Positions 1 through 8,651 of a stretch of 64,000 bases of DNA are shown here, one piece after another (the stretch's first letter is position 1; each line of letters opens with the position of its first letter). The notes under the pieces are model-generated. The model worked only from the letters and a program-made list of their open reading frames with translations. It ran no database searches and was not told the DNA's origin. The stretch covers positions 434,001 through 498,000 of the forward strand of contig NZ_BAABBM010000001.1 of assembly GCF_039537965.1 (NCBI RefSeq), read 5' to 3'. The position numbers and the translations under genes are program-made. The stretch comes from Sphingomonas limnosediminicola (lineage in GTDB: Bacteria > Pseudomonadota > Alphaproteobacteria > Sphingomonadales > Sphingomonadaceae).

Positions 1-1539
1 AACGCGTTGCTCGGCCATTTTCTCCTGATCGAGGAGCGATGGGGCACCGGAATCGTCGGATAGCGAGACCTGCCAAGTGGCTCCGGTCGCAGCCTTGAGC
101 GCAGCGGCAAGGTCGCGCGACCAGTCGGATCCGAGCGGCCGCAGGGGCTTCACGACGAGCTCAGGCGGCTCAAAGCGAACGAGCCCGACCTGATCATGGA
201 GCTGAACGGCAAGCTGATGCCGGCCGCTCTGCTCGAGCCTGGCAATAAGTGCTGGGAAATCCGAGGGAAGCTGCGCCGTCGGTGTGCTGCCCTTGCCTTG
301 AGGCGCCGCCGCCGGGCTCGCGACGGCACCCTCCCCGCTCAATCGCTGAAGAAGGCTTGCCGGGTCCGGCATCTCCGCCGCGTGGATCAGCCTTAACAGC
401 GCCATTTCGGCTGCCTCGCGCGGATCGGGCGCCACCTCCACGTCCTGCAGCCCCTTGAGAAGCATTTGCCACAGCCTGTGAATGGTGCCCCAGGAAAGCT
501 GCCGCGCCATCTCCGCCGCGCTCTCAGTTTCCTCGGCGGACTGCAGGGCGTGGATGGTGGCACCGGCCTTAGCCCGCGTGGCGCCGTGAAGGCTTTCCAT
601 CAAACCGCGCAGCAATTGAGTCGGGTCGATGCCGAGCTCGTGGGTTTCATCGAGCTCCGCCAACGCTGCACCTGCGTCTCCCTTGAGCACGAGCTGCAGG
701 AGCCTGCGGATCCGGCCACGATCGGCGAGGCCCAACATTTCGCGAACCTGCGATGTCGTCACTGCGCCCGCCCCATGCGCGATCGCCTGATCAAGGATCG
801 ATAGACCATCGCGCGCCGAGCCTTCAGCCGCGCGGGCGATCATGCCAAGCGCCTCGGATTCGACCTCAACGCCTTCAGCTTTGGAAACCTGGGCGAAATG
901 CGCGGCGAGTTTCTCGGCTGGAATGCGGCGGAGGTCGAAACGCTGGCAGCGCGACAGCACAGTGACCGGTACCTTGTTGACCTCGGTCGTAGCGAACAGA
1001 AACTTCACATGCTCAGGCGGTTCCTCAAGAGTCTTTAGCAACGCATTGAAAGCACTCTTGGAAAGCATGTGGACTTCGTCGATGATGTAAATCTTGTAAC
1101 GCGCGCTGACCGAAGCGTAGCGAACCGCGTCGATGATCTCGCGAATATCGTCGATGCCGGTGTGCGAGGCGGCGTCCATCTCGATCACGTCGATGTGTCG
1201 GCCCTCCGCGATGGCGCGGCAGGGCTCGCAAACATTGCAGGGACTGATCGTCGGCCCGCCCTGCCCGTCCGGCCCGATGCAATTGAGCGCCTTGGCAATG
1301 AGGCGCGCCGTCGAAGTCTTGCCGACCCCGCGGACGCCGGTGAGCAGGAAAGCATGAGCGATTCGGCCACGCGCGATCGCGTTGCCCAGGGTCGTCACCA
1401 TTGCATCCTGTCCGATAAGCTCGGCAAAAGTCTGCGGGCGATACTTGCGCGCAAGGACGCGATAGGGCGACGCGCTGGCCGGCTGCTGAGGCTGCTCAGA
1501 GAGATCGAGCCCAAGGCCCGGCGATTCGAGGTCGTCCAT
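1..1539 (-). CDS. dnaX: DNA polymerase III subunit gamma/tau (3' end outside window)
   Basis: Clamp-loader ATPase subunit that loads the beta clamp and links core polymerases at the replication fork. Read on the minus strand from the ATG at 1539, the frame stays open to base 1, giving 513 codons. Visible are the N-terminal clamp-loader signature (ARKYRPQTF...IGQD), a Walker A motif GVRGVGKT, the four-cysteine zinc module (NC...PCNVCEPC) and a Walker B stretch IYIIDEVHM. Only the last part of the C-terminal tail is missing. The 4.5S RNA gene lies directly upstream on the same strand, an arrangement seen in many proteobacteria. Identity is certain; whether a gamma form is made by frameshifting cannot be judged. 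Confidence 0.95.
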   Translation of the reverse strand, partial: MDDLESPGLGLDLSEQPQQPASASPYRVLARKYRPQTFAELIGQDAMVTTLGNAIARGRIAHAFLLTGVRGVGKTSTARLIAKALNCIGPDGQGGPTISPCNVCEPCRAIAEGRHIDVIEMDAASHTGIDDIREIIDAVRYASVSARYKIYIIDEVHMLSKSAFNALLKTLEEPPEHVKFLFATTEVNKVPVTVLSRCQRFDLRRIPAEKLAAHFAQVSKAEGVEVESEALGMIARAAEGSARDGLSILDQAIAHGAGAVTTSQVREMLGLADRGRIRRLLQLVLKGDAGAALAELDETHELGIDPTQLLRGLMESLHGATRAKAGATIHALQSAEETESAAEMARQLSWGTIHRLWQMLLKGLQDVEVAPDPREAAEMALLRLIHAAEMPDPASLLQRLSGEGAVASPAAAPQGKGSTPTAQLPSDFPALIARLEQSGRHQLAVQLHDQVGLVRFEPPELVVKPLRPLGSDWSRDLAAALKAATGATWQVSLSDDSGAPSLLDQEKMAEQRV

Positions 1540-1577
1540 CACGTATGGTTTAGGGTGAGAGCATCGCTATTGCGAGC

Positions 1578-1668
1578 GGTGGAAGCCGACGACCCGGCAC
1601 GAAATCGTTGTGGCTGCTTCCTTCCGGACCTGACCAGGTTGGCGACAATGCCGTCCGCCGACTTCCGC
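1578..1668 (-). ncRNA. ffs: 4.5S / signal recognition particle RNA (small bacterial type)
   Basis: The minus strand carries the universally conserved SRP RNA apical core GGTCAGGTCCGGAAGGAAGC (around 1617-1636), which forms the GGAA tetraloop and the Ffh-binding symmetric and asymmetric loops. Flanking segments GGAAGTCGGCG (5' side, from about 1666) and CGTCGGCTTCC (3' side, to about 1581) can pair to close the hairpin, giving an RNA of roughly 90 nt. It guides Ffh/FtsY targeting of membrane proteins. Exact ends are inferred from the closing stem. Confidence 0.92.
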
Positions 1669-1771
1669 GCGGGCATATGGGTGAAGCGGACCGCTCGTGC
1701 AAGTTCATCTTCCTTCATCGGCGGTTCACGCGCATGGACCGACCAGCCTGCTATTCCCGGAGGCCGACCGA

Positions 1772-2512
1772 ATGCCCCTTCTCGCCTTGCTCATGCTGGT
1801 CGCAGCCGCCCAGGCCGAGCCACGCCCGATCGTCGTGACAGGCCGAGGCGGCATTCCCTTCATCAGCCCGATGGGCGAGCCGTTTCGCGCTCGCAGCGTG
1901 GGCGAGGACACGCTGGCGCGCTGGTTCTATCAAGCCGACCGCAACCACGACGGCTTTCTGACACCTGACGAAATGCAAGCCGACGCCGAGCGCTTCTTCC
2001 CCGAGATCGACGCCGACCATGACGGCGAAATCGATCCGGACGAGATCGTTCGCTACGAATGGCAGGTCGCGCCGGAAATTCAGGTCAATGCAAAGTTAAG
2101 GCGCGCCCGCACACCTGCCGAGCAGGCCGCGTTCGAGAAACAGGACTCCAAGCGAGCCGAGGACGAAGGCGGTCGCGATCAGCGGCGGGGTTCGCACGGG
2201 CGCGACTACCAGATGGAGCAGGGTCCGCAGGGGGCCGGCCGCTACGCCCTTCTCAACATGCCGGAGCCGGTTGCGGCGGCGGACAGCGACTTCAATCGCT
2301 CAATCACGCTCGCCGAGTTCAAGGCTGCCGCGGTAGCCCGCTTCCAGATCCTCGACACCAAGCATCAGGGCCGGCTGTCGCTGCAGGAACTCGAAGTGAT
2401 GAAGCCCGTGCTTTCGCAGCCTGGCAAGAAAGAGAAACGCCGCAAGGAGGACGAGGCGGATACCCGTGTCGGCATCCCACTCCCGCCTGAGCCTAGCGTC
2501 CCATCCAGTTAG
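1772..2512 (+). CDS. secreted EF-hand calcium-binding protein
   Basis: About 246 aa. The ATG at 1772 is chosen because GGAGG lies 8 nt upstream and the product then begins with a clear signal peptide (MPLLALLMLVAAAQA). At least two canonical EF-hand loops follow (DRNHDGFLTPDE and DADHDGEIDPDE), and two weaker ones lie in the C-terminal half (DSDFNRSITLAEF, DTKHQGRLSLQE). The middle is rich in charged residues and Gln. It is probably a periplasmic Ca2+-binding protein of unknown partner. Its end overlaps the convergent ferredoxin gene by 20 bp. Confidence 0.85.
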   Translation: MPLLALLMLVAAAQAEPRPIVVTGRGGIPFISPMGEPFRARSVGEDTLARWFYQADRNHDGFLTPDEMQADAERFFPEIDADHDGEIDPDEIVRYEWQVAPEIQVNAKLRRARTPAEQAAFEKQDSKRAEDEGGRDQRRGSHGRDYQMEQGPQGAGRYALLNMPEPVAAADSDFNRSITLAEFKAAAVARFQILDTKHQGRLSLQELEVMKPVLSQPGKKEKRRKEDEADTRVGIPLPPEPSVPSS

Positions 2513-2828
2513 TCGAACCGGCGGGAATTCGCACGTCGAGCGATTCCAAGTCGTCCGTCAGGATGATCTGACAGGCAAGCCGCGACGTCCGCGTGGCATG
2601 TGCCGCAAGATCCAGAAGATCCTCTTCTTCCTCGGTGGCTGCCGGCAATTTCGCGAAGTCCTCCGAAGCGACGACGACGTGGCAGGTCGAACAGGCCATG
2701 ACGCCCTCGCAAGCGCCCTCCAGCGGCTCGCGGGCCGCCCAGGCGACATCTAGCAGTCGCTGTCCCGTTTCCGCTTCCACTTCCTTGTCCAGGGTCCCAT
2801 CGGCCCTGAAAAAACGCACGAGTGTCAC
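2493..2828 (-). CDS. 2Fe-2S ferredoxin (adrenodoxin/ISC type)
   Basis: 111 aa electron carrier. The cluster ligands fit the C-x5-C-x2-C...C pattern of vertebrate-type ferredoxins: Cys40, Cys46, Cys49 (CEGVMACSTC) and Cys86 (ACQI). The start is a GTG that overlaps the stop of the upstream cysteine desulfurase (GTGA), so translation is probably coupled. Placement behind two cysteine desulfurases suggests it donates electrons for Fe-S assembly or a sulfur-transfer reaction. Family assignment is firm; the specific partner is inferred from context. Confidence 0.93.
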   Translation of the reverse strand: MTLVRFFRADGTLDKEVEAETGQRLLDVAWAAREPLEGACEGVMACSTCHVVVASEDFAKLPAATEEEEDLLDLAAHATRTSRLACQIILTDDLESLDVRIPAGSTNWMGR

Positions 2829-3955
2829 GCGACGAGATGCTCCTGCGCCTTCGCCGCGGTCGCCAGCTGCTTGCAGGCAGCCACCAGGTCCTGCTGGGTC
2901 GTGTAGCGGCCGAAGCCGAGCCGGATCGATGAGCGAGCCTCGCGATAATCGAGCCCTATCGCCCGAAGCACATGGCTCGGCCGTCCCGATCCGCTAGCGC
3001 AGGCGCTGCCGAGGGAGAAGGCCATGTCGCGAAGATCGGCCAGCAGCCGCGCCGCGTCTATGCCGTCACGGCGGATGCTGAGATTGCCCGGGTAGCGATG
3101 CGCCGTGCTACCATTGATGATCCAGTCCGGTCCGAGCGCGTGTTTCGCGGCGGCCGACAGGCGCTGCACAAGATCATAATCCTTCGTCATGCGCTCGGCC
3201 GCCAACTTGGCTGCCGCGCCGAAGCCCACGCACAGCGCCGGCGACAACGTCCCGGAGCGAAGCCCGAGCTCCTGCCCGCCGCCGTGGATTAAAGGTGCCG
3301 GCTCCTTGCCCTTGCGCATCCACAGAGCACCGATCGCCTTGGGTCCGTGTATCTTGTGCGCCGACAAGGCCACCAGGTCGGGCCCTTCGCAGATCTCGAC
3401 CCGCCCGAACGCCTGGACCGCATCGCAGACCATGATCGCACCCACACCGTGCGCCATTCGCGAAATGGCCGAGATCGCCTGCGTCACCCCGATCTCATTG
3501 TTCACCATCATCACCGCGACCATCAGCACGCGATCGTCGAGTTCGCGCGCAAGAAGGTCGAGATCGAGCCTGCCTTCGCGATCTACCGGCAGGATCGTTA
3601 GGTCGATGCCCTGCTCGGCCAGCCATTCGCAGGTGTCGAGAACGGCAGCATGTTCGGTGGCGACGGTGATGACGCGGTTGCGGCCATCCTGCCGAGTTGC
3701 GCGGGCATTCTCGACGGTTCCCTTGAGCGCCCAATTCAGCGCTTCGGTCGCGCTCCCCGTGAAAGCAATTCGGCCGCCGCGAAGGTCGACAGCTTTCTCG
3801 ATCCGCTTGCGCGCCACCTCGATCGCCGCTTCCGCTTCATTCCCCCAGCGCGACGGCGAATGCGGATTGGCGAACCGGTCGGCGATCCACGGCGCCATCG
3901 CCTGTTCGACCTCCGGCGCAATCGGCGTGGTTGCCTGATAATCGAGGTACGTCAT
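2825..3955 (-). CDS. cysteine desulfurase (NifS/IscS class), second copy
   Basis: 376 aa PLP enzyme releasing persulfide sulfur from cysteine. The ATG at 3955 (MTYLDYQATTP) follows GGAGG by 4 nt and overlaps the stop of the upstream paralogue as ATGA. The PLP lysine sits in LSAHKIHGPKAIGA, and the mobile catalytic-cysteine loop reads SLGSACASGSGRPSHV. It is the middle gene of a coupled operon: desulfurase, desulfurase, ferredoxin. The two desulfurases are clearly diverged from each other, so this is not a recent duplication. Confidence 0.92.
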   Translation of the reverse strand: MTYLDYQATTPIAPEVEQAMAPWIADRFANPHSPSRWGNEAEAAIEVARKRIEKAVDLRGGRIAFTGSATEALNWALKGTVENARATRQDGRNRVITVATEHAAVLDTCEWLAEQGIDLTILPVDREGRLDLDLLARELDDRVLMVAVMMVNNEIGVTQAISAISRMAHGVGAIMVCDAVQAFGRVEICEGPDLVALSAHKIHGPKAIGALWMRKGKEPAPLIHGGGQELGLRSGTLSPALCVGFGAAAKLAAERMTKDYDLVQRLSAAAKHALGPDWIINGSTAHRYPGNLSIRRDGIDAARLLADLRDMAFSLGSACASGSGRPSHVLRAIGLDYREARSSIRLGFGRYTTQQDLVAACKQLATAAKAQEHLVA

Positions 3956-5028
3956 GCTGCCTCCGCCTTGCTGCGGTTGCCGATTCGCTGCCACTCGGTG
4001 ACGAAGCGATCGATGTCGGCCTCGCTGGTGTTCGGGCCGAAGCTGACACGGATGAAGCTCGCAGCCATATCTTCAGGCACGTGCATTGCGGCAAGCACCT
4101 TGCTCGACTGCATCTTGCCCGACGAGCAGGCGCTTCCAGCCGAAACGGCGATGCCGGCAAGGTCGAGTTGAACAAGTAGCGACTCCGACTTGCCGCCCGG
4201 CATGGCGATCGAGCCAATTGTCGGGATGCGTGGCGCATCCTTCGCAATCACGCAGCCCCCACCGGCCTGAATCGCCGCGTCGAGACGCGACCGAAGCGCT
4301 AAAAGGCGCTCCATGTCATATGGCTTGGCTGCCAGCGCAGCGGCGAAGCCAAGCGCCGCGGGCATGTCCTGCGTCCCGCGCCGATAACCCTTCTCCTGGC
4401 CGCCGACGGCTTCGAGTGTCGCGAGATCCCTGACCAGCAGCACGCCAACGCCCGGCGGCCCGCCCAGCTTGTGTGCGCAGGCGGCAATGAAATCCGCATC
4501 CGGCAGCGGCAGCTTCCCCGCACTTTGCGCGCAGTCGGCGAGCAGCAGTGAACCGGCAGAGCGAATTTTCTCGGCAAGCCGGTCGAGCGGCTGGATCACG
4601 CCCGTCTCATTGTTCACATGCTGGATTGCAACAAGGGCGGGCCCCTCCGCCAGTACGGCATCGAGCGACGCCTCGTCGATCAGTCCGTCGGGCGTAACCG
4701 CGATGACCCTTGAGTTCGGGCCCATCGCATGCGGCACAATGGCGTGCTCCGTCGCGCCATGCACACGGCCCTCCACCAAAGCACGCTTCGCTGCGATCTC
4801 GACCGACTCGCTCGCGCCGCTGGTGAGGATGACGTCATGCCGCCATTCAAGCATCCGAGCGATCGTGGAACGCGCTTCCTCGAGCAGGAATCTTGCAGCC
4901 CTGCCCTCGGCATGGGGCGAGCTTGGGTTGGCCCAGGATTCCAGCGCGCGCGCAATCGCCGCGCGGGCTTCGGGAAGTACCGGCGTGGTTGCCGCATGGT
5001 CGAGGTAAAGTCGTTCGGAACCGCTCAA
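3952..5028 (-). CDS. cysteine desulfurase (NifS/IscS class), first copy
   Basis: About 358 aa PLP enzyme. The frame is open from a GTG at 5097, but homology begins at LYLDHAATTP; a TTG at 5028 (giving MSGSERLYLDHAATT) best fits family length, with a GTG at 5055 as an alternative. The PLP lysine is in CAHKLGGPPGVG and the catalytic Cys loop is SAGSACSSGKMQSS. It is shorter than IscS and lacks that family's C-terminal extension. It is the first gene of the desulfurase-desulfurase-ferredoxin operon and is divergent from an alpha/beta hydrolase gene. Confidence 0.9.
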   Translation of the reverse strand: MSGSERLYLDHAATTPVLPEARAAIARALESWANPSSPHAEGRAARFLLEEARSTIARMLEWRHDVILTSGASESVEIAAKRALVEGRVHGATEHAIVPHAMGPNSRVIAVTPDGLIDEASLDAVLAEGPALVAIQHVNNETGVIQPLDRLAEKIRSAGSLLLADCAQSAGKLPLPDADFIAACAHKLGGPPGVGVLLVRDLATLEAVGGQEKGYRRGTQDMPAALGFAAALAAKPYDMERLLALRSRLDAAIQAGGGCVIAKDAPRIPTIGSIAMPGGKSESLLVQLDLAGIAVSAGSACSSGKMQSSKVLAAMHVPEDMAASFIRVSFGPNTSEADIDRFVTEWQRIGNRSKAEAA

Positions 5029-5140
5029 AAGCCCTAGATTCCTGCCAATTGCCACATGAACGCCCGCCCCTATATAGGACGCGACGCCGCCGCGCACCCG
5101 CGCTCGGGCGGCTTTAATGTTTTACGTGAGCCTCGCATCC

Positions 5141-5824
5141 ATGCCCGAAGTCATTTTTCCAGGTCCCGAGGGTCGCCTCGAAGGACGTTTCCATCCGGGC
5201 ACCCGCCCCCGCGCGCCAGTCGCGCTGATCCTGCATTCGCATCCGCAGGCGGGGGGCACGATGAACAACAAGATCGTGCAGTTGCTGTACCAAACCTTCG
5301 TCAAGCGCGGCTTCGCGACTTTGCGCTTCAACTTCCGCGGCGTGGGCAAGAGCCAGGGCCTGTTCGACAACGGCATCGGCGAACTTTCCGACGCTGCCTC
5401 GGCGCTCGATTGGGTGCAGAGCATCCATCCGGAAGCTGAGACGACCTGGGTTGCGGGCGTCAGCTTCGGCGCCTGGATCGGCATGCAGCTGCTGATGCGC
5501 CGCCCGGAAATCCGCGGCTTCATTTCGATCGCACCGCCGGCGAACATGTATGACTTCAGCTTCCTCGCCCCCTGCCCGTCGTCGGGTATCATCATCCAGG
5601 GCGAGGCCGACGAGGTGGTGACTCCAAGCGCGGTCCAGAAGCTCGTCGACAAGCTCAGGACGCAGCGGCACATCACCATCAGCCACGATCTCATCCCCGG
5701 CGCGAACCACTTCTTCGCGAACGAACTCGACCTCTTGATGAAATCGGTCGACGATTATCTCGACATGCGGCTGGCAACCGACCCCATCAAGCCGCTTACA
5801 CCGTCAAGATCATCACGTTCGTAG
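5141..5824 (+). CDS. alpha/beta hydrolase
   Basis: 227 aa, no signal peptide, so cytoplasmic. The Ser nucleophile elbow is GVSFG, with a later acid in GEADEVVTP and the catalytic His in PGANHFF, completing the triad. The N-terminus (PEVIFPGPEGRLEGR) is typical of a small alphaproteobacterial hydrolase family often found near Fe-S or sulfur-transfer genes; substrate is unknown. An in-frame ATG at 5117 would add eight residues; 5141 matches the conserved start better, although no strong ribosome binding site is seen for either. The 3' end overlaps the small antisense-strand gene 5796-5969. Confidence 0.85.
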   Translation: MPEVIFPGPEGRLEGRFHPGTRPRAPVALILHSHPQAGGTMNNKIVQLLYQTFVKRGFATLRFNFRGVGKSQGLFDNGIGELSDAASALDWVQSIHPEAETTWVAGVSFGAWIGMQLLMRRPEIRGFISIAPPANMYDFSFLAPCPSSGIIIQGEADEVVTPSAVQKLVDKLRTQRHITISHDLIPGANHFFANELDLLMKSVDDYLDMRLATDPIKPLTPSRSSRS

Positions 5825-5969
5825 CGATGACGGCGGCCGCGACGATCATGAGGATCCCGCGGCCCCTCGTCTGATGGGCGAAAATCAGCTTGATCCCGCC
5901 GGCCCCGAGCAGGAAGGCCGCGACCATCGCAAGCGCCATCGCGGCCGATGAAAAAACATTCATTGTCAT
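5796..5969 (-). CDS. small two-helix membrane protein (57 aa)
   Basis: A 57-codon ORF on the minus strand starting MTMNVFSSAAMALAMV and ending ATNVMILTV. It consists of two hydrophobic segments (about residues 5-25 and 36-56) joined by a short basic loop (HQTRGRG), a typical small inner-membrane protein. Its last 29 bp overlap the 3' end of the convergent hydrolase gene. There is no recognised family from sequence alone; the clean amphipathic layout and ending make it more likely real than chance. Function unknown. Confidence 0.6.
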   Translation of the reverse strand: MTMNVFSSAAMALAMVAAFLLGAGGIKLIFAHQTRGRGILMIVAAAVIATNVMILTV

Positions 5970-6016
5970 CCCCGAATTTCATCAACACTTAACCAAGATC
6001 GGCCAAACCCCGGTCC

Positions 6017-6271
6017 ATGCCGACGTCCGACCAGCAGGCGCGCCTCGAAGAAGCCTTCGACAAGATCGAAGAGACGATCCTGCCCTGTATCGCCATGATG
6101 CTGGAAACGTTGATTGACGCATCGGAATCCGTCGCAGAGAACGAGCGTCGCTTCCTCGCCGCCGAGCTGAAGACGCTTGCTGCCGAGCTTGAGGAGCTCA
6201 CGCAGGCCGTCGAGCGGTCGAGCCCGATGCACCTCGAGCCAGGCGAGTACAAAGCACGCAACGTGGCCTAG
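6017..6271 (+). CDS. small helical hypothetical protein
   Basis: 84 aa, strongly alpha-helical and acidic, with heptad-like Leu/Ala/Glu spacing from about residue 8 to 65 (for example AAELKTLAAELEELTQAVE), suggesting a coiled coil. There is no signal peptide and no known catalytic motif. No strong ribosome binding site precedes the ATG. Its TAG shares the palindrome CTAG with the stop codon of the convergent dehydratase gene. Family not recognised. Confidence 0.6.
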   Translation: MPTSDQQARLEEAFDKIEETILPCIAMMLETLIDASESVAENERRFLAAELKTLAAELEELTQAVERSSPMHLEPGEYKARNVA

Positions 6272-7212
6272 GCTGCCGCCGCGACGATCCGCGCGTGGAA
6301 CGCCGGATCGACGTTGCCGCCCGACAGCACCACGACGGTGTCTCCCCGCAGGGGCAATTTGTCCGCCAACAGCGCGGCGAGCGCCGCGGACCCACCAGGT
6401 TCAACCACAAGACCGTGACGTTCGAACGCGAAACGCATGGCAGCCTCGACCTCCTCGTTAGTCACGGAGACCGCCTTTGCTTGCCGGTCACGCAGGGTGC
6501 CGAACGTAATTGGCGAAACGAGTGGCGTCTGAAGTGCGTCGCACAGGGTCGGGGGCGCATCGGGTTCGACGGGCACGATTTCACCCGCCGCCAGCGAACG
6601 CTCCATGTCATCCCAACCGGCGGGCTCGACGATCGCGATTTCCGCACCCGGGACGGCAAGCGCGATGCCTGCTGCCAATCCGCCGCCGCCGCACGGCACG
6701 ATGATCCGCGCCGGCTCGCGACCGAGTTGCTCCACGATTTCAAGCCCTGCGGTGCCCTGCCCGGCAACAATTGCCGGATCGTCGAAGCTGGGAACCACCG
6801 TCGCGCCGGTCTCCTCGGAGATGCGGCCAGCAATCGCCTCCCGGCTCTCCGTTCGCCGGTCATAGAAGACGATCTCAGCGCCCTCGTCGCGCGTTCCGTC
6901 GACCTTCACCTGGGGCGCATCGGAAGGCATCACGATAATCGCGCGGATACCAAGCCGCCGCGCAGCGATCGCCACGCCGCGCGCATGATTGCCGGAAGAA
7001 AAGGCGACGACGCCCCGCGCCCTCTCAGCCTCCGAAAGCTGCAGCAGTCGGTTTGTGGCACCTCTCAATTTGAAGGCGCCGCCCGTCTGCAGACATTCGC
7101 ATTTCAGCCAGACCCGCGTGCCCGCCACTTCGCTTTCGATCAACGGCGTCCGCTCGACCAGCCCGTCGATCCGCTTCGCAGCACCCAGGACATCGTATCT
7201 GGTGACGATCAC
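6268..7212 (-). CDS. threonine/serine dehydratase-type PLP enzyme
   Basis: Fold-type II PLP enzyme that deaminates threonine or serine to a 2-oxo acid. Motifs: PLP lysine in GAFKLRGATNRL, the substrate loop SSGNHARGVA, the phosphate-binding GGGGLAAGIA, and a C-terminal VVLSGGNVD. There is no ACT domain, so it matches the short catabolic or serine-racemase-like class of about 310 aa. The frame extends to 7422, but homology starts at VTRYDVLGAAKRIDG; the GTG at 7212 gives family length. It is divergent from the decarboxylase gene. Confidence 0.88.
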   Translation of the reverse strand: MIVTRYDVLGAAKRIDGLVERTPLIESEVAGTRVWLKCECLQTGGAFKLRGATNRLLQLSEAERARGVVAFSSGNHARGVAIAARRLGIRAIIVMPSDAPQVKVDGTRDEGAEIVFYDRRTESREAIAGRISEETGATVVPSFDDPAIVAGQGTAGLEIVEQLGREPARIIVPCGGGGLAAGIALAVPGAEIAIVEPAGWDDMERSLAAGEIVPVEPDAPPTLCDALQTPLVSPITFGTLRDRQAKAVSVTNEEVEAAMRFAFERHGLVVEPGGSAALAALLADKLPLRGDTVVVLSGGNVDPAFHARIVAAAA

Positions 7213-7309
7213 GCTTTTAGCCAAGTCGTTGATGTTACTAGCCTTTCGATCAACCGTTGCAGTTTGACGACAAAAGAGACCCGAATTTGCTTCCGGGGTC
7301 CAAAAAATC

Positions 7310-7338
7310 TTTACAGGGGGGGTACCCCTACATATATC
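7310..7338 (+). promoter_or_regulatory. sigma70-type promoter of the polyamine genes
   Basis: A -35 element TTTACA at 7310-7315 and a -10 element TATATC at 7333-7338 are separated by exactly 17 nt. The spacer contains the perfect 10-bp palindrome GGGGTACCCC. Transcription would start near 7345 and give a leader of about 70 nt before the decarboxylase TTG start. Confidence 0.6.
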
Positions 7339-7414
7339 GCGCTCCCGCTGCCCCATGGGACTTCCAACCGCAAGGCAGCCCACTGTCGAACGTACCTGTT
7401 GGAGGTCCCTTGAG

Positions 7415-8644
7415 TTGCACAAGCATCATCGCGCGCTGGGGTTAGCGTCCGCCCCAATCGGCTCCCGCACGGGGGCCGATATCGCCAAGCAACGGCCGGT
7501 CCAGCCGGTTACCTTGCTGCGTCCGCACGCGGCGCGCCGGGCTGCGAGCTTTTTCGTCGAGCGGTTTCCTGGCCGGTCGCTCTATGCGGTCAAGGCGAAT
7601 CCGTCTCCCGATTTGCTCAAGATCCTGTGGGACAGCGGCGTAACGCATTATGACGTGGCATCGATCGCCGAGATCCGCCTCGTCCGCGAGACGCTGCCTG
7701 AAGCGATGCTGTGCTTCATGCACCCGGTGAAGGCCGAAGAGGCCATTGCCGAGGCTTATTTCGAACATGGCGTGAAGACGTTCAGCCTCGACACGATCGA
7801 GGAGCTGGAAAAGATCGTCCGCGCGACGGCTTCCGGCGAAGTGGCTGCCGCCGACCTCAACCTGCTCGTGCGTCTGCGCGTCAGCTCCGAACATGCGAAG
7901 CTCAGCCTCGCATCGAAGTTCGGCGCCGATCCGCGCGACGTCAGCACGCTGTTGATGGCCGCACGCCAGGCCGCCGATGCGCTCGGCATCTGCTTTCACG
8001 TCGGCAGCCAGGCGATGACGCCTGCCGCCTACGCCGAAGCGATGGAGCGCGTCCGCCAGGCGATCATCGAGGCCGCGGTCACCGTCGACATCGTCGACGT
8101 CGGTGGTGGCTTCCCGTCGTCCTACCCGGGCATGGAGCCACCGCCGCTCGAGACCTATTTTTCGGTCATCCACTCGGCTTTCGAAGCCCTTCCGATCAGC
8201 TATTCGGCTGAGCTGTGGTGCGAGCCGGGCCGGGCCCTGTGCGCCGAATATGCGAGCGTCCTCGTGCGCGTGGAAAAGCGCCGTGGCGACGAGCTCTACA
8301 TCAACGACGGCGCCTATGGCGCGTTGTTCGATGCCGCGCACATCGGCTGGCGCTATCCGGTGCGTCTTCTCCGCGAGCCGGAGTCGCACGTTCGCCCGGC
8401 GAAGTTTAGCTTCTACGGCCCGACCTGTGACGATCTCGACCGGATGGCCGGACCGTTCGAGCTGCCCGCTGACGTCAACGCCGGCGATTATATCGAGATC
8501 GGCATGCTCGGCGCTTACGGTTGCGCGATGCGCACCCAGTTCAACGGCTTCGGCGTGACCGAATCCGCGATCGTTGACGACGAGCCGATGGCGAGCCTCT
8601 ACGGCATCAGCGCACCGGCGCAGTCGAACGTCGTGACGCTCTAA
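7415..8644 (+). CDS. ornithine/lysine-type decarboxylase (fold III, PLP)
   Basis: 409 aa member of the alanine-racemase-fold decarboxylases that make putrescine or cadaverine. Motifs: PLP lysine in LYAVKANPSPD, HVGSQ, the glycine loop VDVGGGFPS, EPGRALCAEY, and the catalytic cysteine in GPTCDDLD. The start is taken as TTG at 7415, with GGAGG 9 nt upstream; further upstream in frame there is no homology. It lies directly upstream of a deoxyhypusine-synthase homologue, supporting a role in supplying putrescine for homospermidine-type polyamines. Ornithine versus lysine preference cannot be decided from sequence here. Confidence 0.9.
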   Translation: MHKHHRALGLASAPIGSRTGADIAKQRPVQPVTLLRPHAARRAASFFVERFPGRSLYAVKANPSPDLLKILWDSGVTHYDVASIAEIRLVRETLPEAMLCFMHPVKAEEAIAEAYFEHGVKTFSLDTIEELEKIVRATASGEVAAADLNLLVRLRVSSEHAKLSLASKFGADPRDVSTLLMAARQAADALGICFHVGSQAMTPAAYAEAMERVRQAIIEAAVTVDIVDVGGGFPSSYPGMEPPPLETYFSVIHSAFEALPISYSAELWCEPGRALCAEYASVLVRVEKRRGDELYINDGAYGALFDAAHIGWRYPVRLLREPESHVRPAKFSFYGPTCDDLDRMAGPFELPADVNAGDYIEIGMLGAYGCAMRTQFNGFGVTESAIVDDEPMASLYGISAPAQSNVVTL

Positions 8645-8651
8645 TCCAATT

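Noticed and set aside
1069..1968. 299-codon plus-strand frame
   Set aside because: Lies opposite dnaX and the 4.5S RNA gene; its residues are a high-GC shadow with no domain.
5071..5076. TATATA as -10 of the desulfurase promoter
   Set aside because: No acceptable -35 at 16-18 nt, so only noted as compatible with a TTG/GTG start downstream.
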